From the NCBI RefSeq assembly GCF_007671655.1, contig NZ_VCGX01000001.1:496001-560000 (forward strand): a DNA stretch of 64,000 nucleotides. The letters run 5' to 3'. Of the stretch, positions 18,011 through 25,654 are shown piece by piece; position 1 is the stretch's first letter; the number at the start of each line of letters is the position of its first letter. The DNA is from Marinobacter piscis (GTDB lineage: Bacteria > Pseudomonadota > Gammaproteobacteria > Pseudomonadales > Oleiphilaceae). Made by a program: the position numbers and the translations under genes. Below the pieces are notes generated by a model. It saw only the letters and a list, made by a program, of their open reading frames with translations, was not told the DNA's origin and did no database searches.

Positions 18011-19492
18011 TTAATCCTTGTCCAGACGGCCTACCAGTGACAGCTCGAAATTGGCGCCCATGTATTTGAAGTGCGGACGCACAGCCAGGGATACCTGGTA
18101 CCAGCCCGGATCGCCTTCCACATCGGAAACCGTTACCTGAGCGGCGCGCAACGGACGACGGCTGCGCACTTCTGCAGGCGGGTTTTCCTGGTCAGCCACG
18201 TACTGACGAATCCAGGTGTTCAGCTCGCGCTCAAGATCCTGTCGCTCTTTCCAGGAACCAATCTGCTCCCGCTGCAGCACCTTGATGTAATGGGCCAGGC
18301 GGTTAACGATCATCATGTACGGCAACTGGGTACCCAACTTGTAGTTGGTTTCCGCTTCTTTGCCTTCCTTGGTGTTCGGGAACTGCTTGGGCTTTTGTAC
18401 AGAGTTGGCGGAGAAGAAAGCTGCGTTATCACTGCCCTTGCGCATGGTGAGGGAGATAAAGCCTTCGTCGGCCATTTCGTATTCACGACGATCGGTGATC
18501 AGCACTTCAGTGGGAATCTTCGCTTCCAGTTGGCCGAAGGATTCGAACATGTGCACCGGCAGGTCTTCCACCGCACCGCCGCTTTGTGGGCCGATGATGT
18601 TCGGACACCAGCGGTATTTGGCAAAGCTTTCGGTCAGGCGTGTGGCGAGCAGGTAGGCGGTGTTTCCCCACAGATAATGTTCGTGATCGCCGGAGACATC
18701 TTCTTTGTAATTGAAGCTGCCGACCGGGTTTTCGGTGGGATCATAAGGCACCCGCAACAGGAATCGAGGCGAAGTCAGGCCCAGGTAACGGGCGTCTTCG
18801 GATTCGCGCAGGGAGCGCCACTTGGCGTATTTTGGGCCTTCAAAAACAGCTTTCAGTTCCTTGATGGCCGGCAGTTCCTGGTAGCTGTCTACACCAAAAA
18901 ACGATGGCGCAACCGACGACAGGAAAGGCGCATGGGCCATAGCCCCCACAGATGATACGTACTGCAGCAGCTTCATGTCCGGGGTGGATGGTGTGAATGC
19001 ATAGTTACCCACAACAGCCGCCACCGGCTCGCCGCCGAACTGGCCGTATTCCGTTGAATAAATATGCTGATAGAAGCCTGTCTGGGTTACGTCGGGAGCA
19101 AACTCGAAGTCTTCCAGCAGCTCATTCTTGGTAGCATGCAGAATATCGACTTTGATGTTTTCACGAAAATCCGTGCGATCAACCATCAGCTTGAGGCCGC
19201 GCCAGGAGGATTCCAGTTCCTGCAGTTTCGGTGCGTGCAGAATTTCATCCATCTGGGCGCTGATTTTCCGGTCCAGCTCAACCACCATCTGGTCTACCAG
19301 AGCCTTGTTGACCGGCTGACCCTTCTCTTCACTTTTGAGCAGGTTAGCTATAAACGTCGCAACGCCTTTGCGCGCCACATCATAGCCTTCATCAGCCGGA
19401 GCCATGCGACTGTTGGCCATTACCTGGTCGAGCAGGGAGCCTTCCGTGACAGATTCGGCGGCAGCGGATTGTTGCGCAGCAGTATCAGACAT
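18011..19492 (-). CDS. tssC: Type VI secretion sheath large subunit TssC (VipB)
   Basis: 493 residues, standard for TssC/VipB. Family segments include LESSWRGLKLMVDRTDFRE and the C-terminal RRPLRAAQVTVSDVEGDPGW. TssC and TssB form the contractile sheath. AAAGGA is 6 nt upstream of the ATG and the gene follows tssB by 65 nt. Confidence 0.97.
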   Translation of the reverse strand: MSDTAAQQSAAAESVTEGSLLDQVMANSRMAPADEGYDVARKGVATFIANLLKSEEKGQPVNKALVDQMVVELDRKISAQMDEILHAPKLQELESSWRGLKLMVDRTDFRENIKVDILHATKNELLEDFEFAPDVTQTGFYQHIYSTEYGQFGGEPVAAVVGNYAFTPSTPDMKLLQYVSSVGAMAHAPFLSSVAPSFFGVDSYQELPAIKELKAVFEGPKYAKWRSLRESEDARYLGLTSPRFLLRVPYDPTENPVGSFNYKEDVSGDHEHYLWGNTAYLLATRLTESFAKYRWCPNIIGPQSGGAVEDLPVHMFESFGQLEAKIPTEVLITDRREYEMADEGFISLTMRKGSDNAAFFSANSVQKPKQFPNTKEGKEAETNYKLGTQLPYMMIVNRLAHYIKVLQREQIGSWKERQDLERELNTWIRQYVADQENPPAEVRSRRPLRAAQVTVSDVEGDPGWYQVSLAVRPHFKYMGANFELSLVGRLDKD

Positions 19493-19557
19493 ACCACATC
19501 CTTTCAGTACGTGAATGATAATAAGGGGTGTGCACCGCGTCCGGCGGTGGTATTTCT

Positions 19558-20052
19558 TTAATCGTTGTCTGTCGCCAGATCCAGCTCAGACAACAGGGTT
19601 TCCCGGGCTTCGTCGTTATCCAGCAGTTCCTGTAGCTTGGACCGGAATGACGGCACATTACCCAGGGGCCCTTTGAGGGCGACAAGCGCTTCCCGCAGCT
19701 CAATGAGCTTCTTCATCTCGGGAACCTGACGGGCAATGCTGTCGGGTGAAAAATCATCCAGAGTCTGGAACTCGAGGTTGACGGGCAATTCCTCGGCCTG
19801 TTCTTCCAGCTGGTTGGATACGGTGGTGGATAGCGTAAGATCTGCTTCTTTCATGACAGAACGGAAGTTGTTCTTGTCCACGGAAATGGCCTTACGTTCC
19901 TCGATGGGGGTTTCTTCAGCATGTCCCTTGAAATCGCCTACTACAAACATTTTCAGCGGCAGTTCAGTTTCAGCCTGCTGATCTCCGGTGGCGGGGACAT
20001 ACTTGATATTGATGCGTTCTTTTGGCGCGACGGAACCGTCTTTGGACGACAT
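19558..20052 (-). CDS. tssB: Type VI secretion sheath small subunit TssB (VipA)
   Basis: 164 residues with the TssB N terminus (SVAPKERINIKYVPATG) and the segment LPLKMFVVGDFKG. It pairs with TssC in the sheath and carries the ClpV-recognised helix in this family. The start at 20052 is chosen over an ATG six codons upstream because GGGAG is well placed before it. It is the first gene of the T6SS operon, so the operon promoter should lie in 20053-20355. Confidence 0.95.
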   Translation of the reverse strand: MSSKDGSVAPKERINIKYVPATGDQQAETELPLKMFVVGDFKGHAEETPIEERKAISVDKNNFRSVMKEADLTLSTTVSNQLEEQAEELPVNLEFQTLDDFSPDSIARQVPEMKKLIELREALVALKGPLGNVPSFRSKLQELLDNDEARETLLSELDLATDND

Positions 20053-20065
20053 GGCTTGCTCCCTG

Positions 20066-20080
20066 TGCAAATCATTTGCA
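20066..20080. promoter_or_regulatory. 15 nt palindrome upstream of tssB
   Basis: TGCAAATCATTTGCA is a perfect 7-1-7 inverted repeat ending 13 nt before the tssB start codon. It could be an operator, or a hairpin next to the SD. Function is inference. Confidence 0.35.
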
Positions 20081-20269
20081 GTTGTTCAATCCTTTATGCA
20101 TACCTTCCTGGCACGCAACGGCGGAACTGTACACAGGCAGACCGGATTTCTCAAGCAAATTCTGGCCAGTTTTAGCGCGAACTGTGCGCCCGGGCAAACT
20201 TTTGCCAACGCATCTGTTATTAAAGGCAGGCTTATGACCTACTCGCCACAGTAACCGGAAAATCGGTCA

Positions 20270-20298
20270 ATGACGCCGGTCAGTGTCATGGCTATACT
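20270..20298 (+). promoter_or_regulatory. Sigma-70 promoter of the acyl-CoA-binding protein gene
   Basis: ATGACG (20270-20275) and TATACT (20293-20298) are separated by 17 nt, close to the TTGACA/TATAAT consensus. Transcription would start about 50 nt before the gene at 20356. Confidence 0.6.
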
Positions 20299-20355
20299 CC
20301 GAAAAAACCCGACAGTACGTCACGAGTTCTGATAAAAACCAAGGAGAAGACTGAA

Positions 20356-20616
20356 ATGAGCGATTTGAAAACCAGATTCGATGAGGCCGTCAATTACATT
20401 CAGACTGCGGAGGGTGATTTCAAACCCTCCAACGAACTGAAGCTGGAGTTCTATGCCCTGTTCAAACAAGCTACCGAGGGCGACGTATCAGGCAAGCGCC
20501 CGGGTATGATGGACTTTGTAGGTCGCGCCAAGTACGACGCCTGGGAGCAATACAAGGGCATGTCAAAGGATGAGGCCATGCAGAAATACATCGACAAACT
20601 CGAGGCCCTGAAGTAA
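20356..20616 (+). CDS. Acyl-CoA-binding protein
   Basis: 86 residues covering the whole ACBP fold: four helices with the conserved segments KLEFYALFKQATEGDV, RPGMMDFVGRAKYDAWEQ and KYIDKLEAL. Such proteins bind medium- and long-chain acyl-CoA in the cytoplasm and buffer them for lipid metabolism. AAGGAG is 9-10 nt upstream of the ATG. The gene stands alone and points away from the T6SS operon. Confidence 0.93.
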   Translation: MSDLKTRFDEAVNYIQTAEGDFKPSNELKLEFYALFKQATEGDVSGKRPGMMDFVGRAKYDAWEQYKGMSKDEAMQKYIDKLEALK

Positions 20617-20668
20617 CCCCTGCATTCTGTTCCCGGCGGCCCCGCACGGGCCACCATGGGTCGATGCT

Positions 20669-21130
20669 TCAGTGTTCGGTCATCTTCACATTGTGCGTCT
20701 CATATGTGCGGTTTTCAGGCGGGCGTATCACATAGTTGTTACTGTGAGTCTGTCCGGGAACCGACTTGGGGTTGCTGAAGCGGAACTCCACCGGTATTTC
20801 CGAACGCCCGAGGTCGGTGCGACTGTCACCAGGCTCAAGCACCAATGGGTTCAGGTAAACGTTATCCTTGCCCGCCGGCTGCACCGGAACACCTTCCGCC
20901 GGCTCGGTCAGACCGCCTTCAATCGCCGTTTCTGAAAGAGACGCCTCAGCAAGCGCGCGAAATGAAATGGTATCCGGTGTCGAGCGCGGCTCAACCGCAA
21001 CCCCCCGGCTTTCTTCAGGGCTGGTCTGGGAGCGTGCGGTTCCTGCTATCATAAACAACAGAAAGAGCGCAGTAAAAGTCACGGGGCATGAGCATACGGC
21101 CGATCCGGCAAGACGATTCAAGACATTCAT
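20669..21130 (-). CDS. Hypothetical exported protein
   Basis: 153 residues that I do not recognise. An N-terminal hydrophobic segment (about 16-32, TFTALFLLFMIAG then TARSQ) looks like a signal peptide. The rest is polar and Pro/Glu/Ser-rich with no clear domain. The ATG at 21130 has AGGAAGG close upstream; an in-frame start at 21154 is possible. It is convergent with the ACBP gene and divergent from greB. Confidence 0.65.
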   Translation of the reverse strand: MNVLNRLAGSAVCSCPVTFTALFLLFMIAGTARSQTSPEESRGVAVEPRSTPDTISFRALAEASLSETAIEGGLTEPAEGVPVQPAGKDNVYLNPLVLEPGDSRTDLGRSEIPVEFRFSNPKSVPGQTHSNNYVIRPPENRTYETHNVKMTEH

Positions 21131-21150
21131 GGCATCCTTCCTGGTCCAGG

Positions 21151-21178
21151 ACACGCACTCCGAAGCGTGTTATTTTTT
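21151..21178 (+). terminator. Possible intrinsic terminator or attenuator upstream of greB
   Basis: ACACGC (21151-21156) pairs with GCGTGT (21165-21170) around an 8 nt loop, followed directly by TATTTTTT. It is oriented with greB and lies about 100 nt before its start. It could end rightward transcripts from the ACBP gene or act in a greB leader. The stem is only 6 bp. Confidence 0.45.
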
Positions 21179-21281
21179 GATCAGTTTATCGCCAAAGCAA
21201 CCGCGCTTCCCGGAATTCTGGCTACTTTGTGATCACCATCACTGGAATGCCCTCTATTTCTTCGTACGAACAGGAGCAGCC

Positions 21282-21755
21282 TTGAGAACACCTCTTATTA
21301 CCCGGCAGGGCTACAATGACCTGCAAAATGAGCTTGAGCAACTCTGGCGGTTTGAGCGTCCCGAGACCACTAAAAAGGTTTCATGGGCAGCCAGCCTCGG
21401 GGATCGCAGTGAAAACGCCGACTACCAGTACAATAAAAAACGACTGCGTGAGATTGACCGCCGGGTGCGCTACCTGAGGCGTTGCCTGGACAGGCTCAAA
21501 GTCATTGATTACAGCCCCGAGCAGGAAGGTAAGGTGTTCTTCGGCGCCTGGGTCGAAGTTGAAAATGATGCGGGCAAGACCCTGACCTTCAGAATTGTCG
21601 GCTACGACGAGATCTTTGACCGCACGGACTATATCTCCATCGATTCACCGATGGCGCGTGCTCTGCTGAAAAAACAAGTGGATGACGAAGCCGAGGTGCG
21701 AACAGAAGCCGGCGTGACCACCTGGTACATCAATGCCATCAGCTACGACACTTAG
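21282..21755 (+). CDS. greB: Transcription elongation factor GreB
   Basis: 157 residues, matching GreB length. The N-terminal coiled coil contains WAASLGDRSENADYQYNKKR, including the acidic tip that enters the RNA polymerase secondary channel to promote cleavage of backtracked RNA. The C-terminal FKBP-like domain has GKVFFGAWVE and ISIDSPMARALL. The frame is open far upstream, but homology starts at a TTG (21282) with AGGAG 5 nt before it, so TTG is the start. Confidence 0.93.
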   Translation: MRTPLITRQGYNDLQNELEQLWRFERPETTKKVSWAASLGDRSENADYQYNKKRLREIDRRVRYLRRCLDRLKVIDYSPEQEGKVFFGAWVEVENDAGKTLTFRIVGYDEIFDRTDYISIDSPMARALLKKQVDDEAEVRTEAGVTTWYINAISYDT

Positions 21756-21784
21756 CATGTCAGGCTGTGGGAGCAGGCCCGGAC

Positions 21785-21810
21785 AGAAAAAAACCCCGTA
21801 AAAACGGGGT
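21785..21810 (-). terminator. Intrinsic terminator for leftward transcription
   Basis: CCCCGT (21794-21799) pairs with ACGGGG (21804-21809). Read on the minus strand, the stem is followed by a run of seven T. On the plus strand it lacks a T-run, so it fits poorly as the greB terminator. It is the only strong terminator seen downstream of the histidine kinase gene. Confidence 0.7.
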
Positions 21811-22037
21811 AAGGCTAGCGCTGTGCTGGGAGGGAGAAACATGCCATGTTCAATGCCTGTTTCTGTTTACACTACCCATTATCCACAGAGGATATTACCG
21901 GGCCGTTGCCGCGGCGTTACCGTTTGGTAGGGTGCACTGCCCGGGCTGGCAGAAAATTAGGTTGTACACTCTAGCGAGCACCGCTAGCGTACGGGTATCC
22001 ACTTTTTTCAGAAGCTTCCAGCAACGGAGATAGCAGA

Positions 22038-22322
22038 ATGAACGCACAAAAGCTGATGGACAGGGCTCTCGAGGGCGTTGATGCTCTGGGATACCGCCTT
22101 GATCAGATGGGCATTACCAGCAAGATTAATCGCCATAATATTGCCGCCTTTCTGATGACAGAACAGAAGCACCTTGAAGGCGAATGGGACAGCCTTCAGG
22201 TTCGCCTCAACCTTCATCGCTGCCGGTTTGAAAGCATCACCCGGGAATTTGAAAACCGTGCCAATGCCCTGGCCAGGCCGGTAATGTCACAGGTCAGCCG
22301 GTTTCGTCCCGGTGTCAGCTGA
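22038..22322 (+). CDS. Small hypothetical protein
   Basis: 94 residues, not recognised. It looks mostly helical with heptad-like spacing and no signal peptide or membrane segment. GGAG lies 8 nt before the ATG, and the preceding ~280 nt hold no other gene. Its last 36 nt overlap the end of the convergent histidine kinase gene. Confidence 0.6.
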   Translation: MNAQKLMDRALEGVDALGYRLDQMGITSKINRHNIAAFLMTEQKHLEGEWDSLQVRLNLHRCRFESITREFENRANALARPVMSQVSRFRPGVS

Positions 22323-23759
22323 CTCTGGCTGAGCCGGCTCTGCCTGGGTTGCCCTGATACGCTTTGGTACCAGGGGCAGGGCTGGCATATGTACCGCAAT
22401 TGTCAGCCCTGGCGGCTGATGTTCGGGGTAGGTGTCGCTCAGTATAATCCGGCCGTTATGTACCTCTGCAACAGCACTGACCAGGCTCAGCCCAAGCCCG
22501 TTGCCAGGAAGAGAGCGGCTCTTGCCAACCCGGTAAAAGCGCTGGAATACCTGATCTTTCTCATCATCCGGAATGCCGATACCACTGTCTCTCACCTCAA
22601 AAACAACCTCATCACCCTCTTTACGCACAGCCACCCCAACCGTGCCCTGCTCCGGGGTATATTTAATGGCGTTATCAATCAGGTTACTGATCATCTGAAA
22701 TAACAGATCCCGGTCGCCTTCAATAACCGCACCTGCCGCAAGCGATTGCTCGAACGTCTGCTCCTTGTCCTCCGAAACCGCCTCATAAAGCTCACAAGCA
22801 TCCGATACCAGCTCATCCAGGGCAACCCGCTTCATATCAGCTGAGCTTCCCTTGGTCTCCAGGCGTGCAATCCGCAGTAATGCGTTAAAGGTTGCCAGCA
22901 GCTGATCCGCTTCTGCAACCGCCCGGCCCGCATGCTCACGGGCAGCGTCGTTATCCACAGACATCAGGGTGTTTTCAAGCTGGTTACGCAGACGCGTGAG
23001 GGGGGTACGAAGATCGTGTGCAATGCTGTCGGACACATGCCGTATGCCTTCCATCAGGTAAACAATCCGGTCCAGCATCTGGTTCAGGTTTTCTGCAAGC
23101 TGATCAAAATCATCCTCTGTGCCGCGGGTGGGAATGCGCAGGGAGAGGTGCCCGTTCATGATCCGTCGGGAGGTATTGTTGATGATTTCAATGCGTCGCG
23201 TGGTACTGCGACTCATCAAAAAGCCGCCAAGCAGGGCCAGGGCCAGGGTGATTCCCATACCCCAGTTGATCGCCGTTTCAATCACGCGCTTAAGACTGGT
23301 CAGCTCGTCAACATCGCGACCAACCAGCAGTCTCAGTCCGCCCTGAACCTCAAAAATACGTGCCCGGGCCAGCCGTTCCGGGCCCGACCAACCAACATCA
23401 GAGCTGAGAGTGAAATTGATCCAGCCACTCTCCGTCCGGCTGCCCTCAGGCCAGGTTTCTATATTCCCGGCCAGTTTCAGAAAATCTTCAGTGGTGAGCA
23501 GATAAATGGTTTTGGCGTTGGGGTCACGGGCGACCCGCTCACGGATAATCGTGATCAGGCCGTTTACACCCCGTCCCCGGTACTGCTCCGCTAAGCCGGC
23601 GATCTCCGCTTCAATTGTCTCGTCGGTCTGAGCGGTCATGAAACCGGCTGTGCGCCAGTATATAAACGCCAGCAACAGGAATACCGAGGTGGCAAACACC
23701 ACCATGTACAGCAATGCAAGCTGAAAGGACGATGTCCTGAGCTGGCTAAGCAGTTTCAC
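22287..23759 (-). CDS. Two-component sensor histidine kinase
   Basis: 490 residues from a GTG start that overlaps the response-regulator gene by 14 nt. Membrane helices at about 13-34 and 165-184 enclose a ~130-residue periplasmic sensor. A HAMP domain follows, then the phosphoacceptor motif SDSIAHDLRTPLTRL (His248) and a HATPase with GIGIPDDEKDQVFQRFYRVG and GNGLGLSLV. The signal is unknown. The C-terminal 36 nt overlap the small convergent gene at 22038-22322. An ATG further upstream lies deep inside the regulator gene and is unlikely. Confidence 0.9.
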   Translation of the reverse strand: MKLLSQLRTSSFQLALLYMVVFATSVFLLLAFIYWRTAGFMTAQTDETIEAEIAGLAEQYRGRGVNGLITIIRERVARDPNAKTIYLLTTEDFLKLAGNIETWPEGSRTESGWINFTLSSDVGWSGPERLARARIFEVQGGLRLLVGRDVDELTSLKRVIETAINWGMGITLALALLGGFLMSRSTTRRIEIINNTSRRIMNGHLSLRIPTRGTEDDFDQLAENLNQMLDRIVYLMEGIRHVSDSIAHDLRTPLTRLRNQLENTLMSVDNDAAREHAGRAVAEADQLLATFNALLRIARLETKGSSADMKRVALDELVSDACELYEAVSEDKEQTFEQSLAAGAVIEGDRDLLFQMISNLIDNAIKYTPEQGTVGVAVRKEGDEVVFEVRDSGIGIPDDEKDQVFQRFYRVGKSRSLPGNGLGLSLVSAVAEVHNGRIILSDTYPEHQPPGLTIAVHMPALPLVPKRIRATQAEPAQPESADTGTKPADL

Positions 23760-24426
23760 GCAACATGTACCCTGCACCCCGGATAGTTTGCAGTAGGGGC
23801 GTCTCGAATTCCTTGTCAATCTTGGCCCGAAGACGGCTGATGTGTACATCGATGACGTTCGTCTGGGGGTCAAAGTGATAATCCCAGACTTTTTCCAGCA
23901 GCATGGTCCGGGTGACCACCTGCCCGGCATTACGCATCAGATACTCCAGTAGCCGGAACTCCCGGGGCTGAACATCAATGTTCTGACCAGAGCGTTTAAC
24001 CGTTCTGGCCAGCAGGTCCATTTCCAGATCTGCAACCCGCAGTACGGTTTCAGTTTCCGCTGACTGGCGGTTCCGACGCACCAGCGATTCAATCCGGGCC
24101 AGAAGCTCAGTGAAAGAGAAAGGCTTGGTCAGATAGTCATCACCGCCACCCCGCAGGCCTTCCACGCGATCATCAACATCACCGAGAGCACTCAGGATCA
24201 GTACCGGCACCTGGTTGCCCGTGGCGCGCACCGTTTTAATGATTGACAGTCCGTCCATGCCCGGGAGCATGCGGTCGACAATCATGATGTCATAATCTTC
24301 ACTGGCTGCCATCATCATGCCGTCCTTACCGTCAGCGGCATGATCAACAACAAAGTCCGATTCTTTCAGTCCTTTTACCAGATAGTTTGCTACGTCCTGA
24401 TCATCTTCGATTACCAGCGCTTTCAC
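23746..24426 (-). CDS. OmpR-family response regulator
   Basis: 226 residues: a receiver domain with Asp8/Asp9, phosphoacceptor Asp51 (VDRMLPGMDG) and the conserved Lys in TKPFSFTELLARI, then an OmpR/PhoB winged helix (QPREFRLLEYLMRNAG; TNVIDVHISRLRAKID). It starts at GTG with AGGAGG 7 nt upstream and is co-transcribed with the kinase. Targets cannot be told from the sequence. Confidence 0.93.
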   Translation of the reverse strand: MKALVIEDDQDVANYLVKGLKESDFVVDHAADGKDGMMMAASEDYDIMIVDRMLPGMDGLSIIKTVRATGNQVPVLILSALGDVDDRVEGLRGGGDDYLTKPFSFTELLARIESLVRRNRQSAETETVLRVADLEMDLLARTVKRSGQNIDVQPREFRLLEYLMRNAGQVVTRTMLLEKVWDYHFDPQTNVIDVHISRLRAKIDKEFETPLLQTIRGAGYMLRETA

Positions 24427-24535
24427 CGGAACCCCTCCTGAGACAAATTACATTAACAACAGAGTACGAGTAACTTGGGACAGCGGCCAGTTACGATCTT
24501 GTAAGAGGGTGTCGCAAACAGCGACGGTCGCCCAT

Positions 24536-24573
24536 AACAAAAACGCCACCCACCTATGCGGTGGGTGGCGTTT
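24536..24573 (-). terminator. Intrinsic terminator of rpoH
   Basis: A 14 bp perfect stem (24541-24554 with 24560-24573) and a 5 nt loop, followed on the minus strand by TTTTTG. It lies 29 nt after the rpoH stop and separates rpoH from the downstream two-component genes. Confidence 0.88.
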
Positions 24574-24601
24574 CAACCAGACTCACTCCGGACCCCGGAT
24601 A

Positions 24602-25462
24602 TCAGGCGGCCTCTGCCATCTGGAGACGGATCTTTTTCATTGCGTTTTTTTCAAGCTGACGAATTCGCTCAGCCGATACGCCGTACTTATCCGCCAGCTG
24701 ATGCAGTGTTGCTTTGCTTTCAGACAACCAACGCGCTCGCAGGATGTCCTGGCTGCGTTCATCAAGCATACCCAGCGCCTGCATCAGGCGTCCGTTGGAA
24801 TCCTCTGTCCAGTCTGCATTTTCAAGCTGAACCGCGGGATCACTGCGACGGTCTTCCAGATAATAAGCAGGCGACTTGTAAGCGGTGTCGTCGTCATCAT
24901 CCATCGGGCCATCAAACGCCGCATCATGGGACGCCAGACGGCCTTCCATTTCCCGCACAACCCGCGGCTCTACACCCAGGTCTTCTGCGACTGCATTAAG
25001 TTCGTCGTGGTTCAGCCACGCCAGCTTTTTCTTCTGGCTTCGCAAGTTGAAGAACAGCTTGCGCTGAGACTTTGTGGTTGCCACTTTCACAATGCGCCAG
25101 TTACGCAGGATAAACTCGTGGATTTCGGCCTTGATCCAATGCACTGCAAACGACACCAGCCGTACACCGTACTCTGGATTAAAGCGCTTGACCGCCTTCA
25201 TCAGGCCAACGTTACCTTCCTGAATCAGGTCAGCCTGAGCCAGCCCATAGCCGGAATAGCTGCGGGCTATGTGAATAACAAACCGCAAGTGGGACAGCAC
25301 CATCGTACGGGCTGCCTCCACATCTTCATCATAATGAAGACGGTGTGCCAGTTCTTTCTCTTCTTCCACGGTCAGTACCGGAATGCGACTGGCGGCTTGT
25401 ATGTAAGCCTCTAGGTTGGCACCCGGAACCATTCTTTCGATGAGCTGTAAGCTCGTACCCAT
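24602..25462 (-). CDS. rpoH: Heat-shock sigma factor RpoH (sigma-32)
   Basis: 286 residues, near the 284 of Escherichia coli RpoH. Region 2 contains [36 protein letters not shown] and [20 protein letters not shown]. The RpoH box ([17 protein letters not shown]) and region 4.2 ([23 protein letters not shown]) follow. It directs heat-shock genes. GGAGG lies 7 nt before the ATG at 25462, ruling out the longer open frame. A sigma-E-type promoter lies just upstream. The ftsY-ftsE-ftsX-rpoH neighbourhood is conserved in gammaproteobacteria. Confidence 0.97.
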   Translation of the reverse strand: MGTSLQLIERMVPGANLEAYIQAASRIPVLTVEEEKELAHRLHYDEDVEAARTMVLSHLRFVIHIARSYSGYGLAQADLIQEGNVGLMKAVKRFNPEYGVRLVSFAVHWIKAEIHEFILRNWRIVKVATTKSQRKLFFNLRSQKKKLAWLNHDELNAVAEDLGVEPRVVREMEGRLASHDAAFDGPMDDDDDTAYKSPAYYLEDRRSDPAVQLENADWTEDSNGRLMQALGMLDERSQDILRARWLSESKATLHQLADKYGVSAERIRQLEKNAMKKIRLQMAEAA

Positions 25463-25508
25463 GCTATAACCTCCGAACCTGACGGTCGTATAATACGGCG
25501 AATAATAA

Positions 25509-25536
25509 TTAGACCGCCAGATACCCTGAAAGTTCC
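25509..25536 (-). promoter_or_regulatory. Sigma-E (RpoE/AlgU)-type promoter of rpoH
   Basis: On the minus strand GGAACTT (25536-25530) is followed after exactly 16 nt by TCTAA (25513-25509). This matches the GAACTT-N16-TCTGA pattern of RpoE/AlgU promoters, including the extracytoplasmic-stress promoter of rpoH in E. coli. The predicted leader is about 40 nt. Confidence 0.8.
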
Positions 25537-25654
25537 TGAATTTCCTGAGAAAACGCGCTGAAACAACACAACAGGAAACCCACTCTGACTTTTCTGTCTC
25601 CAACCTATCCTGAAGCAGCTCAATGCTTCAATACGGTTTTACCGCGACTCGCGG

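Larger units (their letters stand above)
20053..20355. other. Divergent promoter region between tssB and the acyl-CoA-binding protein gene
   Basis: 303 nt without a gene. It should hold the start of the T6SS operon (leftward) and of the ACBP gene (rightward). A good sigma-70 promoter faces right (20270-20298). Leftward, no canonical -24/-12 sigma-54 site is visible: two near matches have TGG and GC separated by one base too few. A short palindrome at 20066-20080 lies just before the tssB SD. Confidence 0.6.

Noticed and set aside
20155-20207. Two sigma-54-like sites upstream of tssB (minus strand, 20194-20207 and 20155-20168)
   Set aside because: In both, TGG and GC are separated by 9 nt instead of the required 10; RpoN promoters tolerate this spacing change poorly.
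21151-21178. Hairpin as the promoter-side structure of the exported-protein gene (minus strand)
   Set aside because: The T-run is on the plus strand only, so it was kept as a rightward terminator or attenuator candidate.
25463-25603. Longer N terminus for RpoH
   Set aside because: It would read through the sigma-E promoter and 5' leader; GGAGG before 25462 and homology fix the start there.
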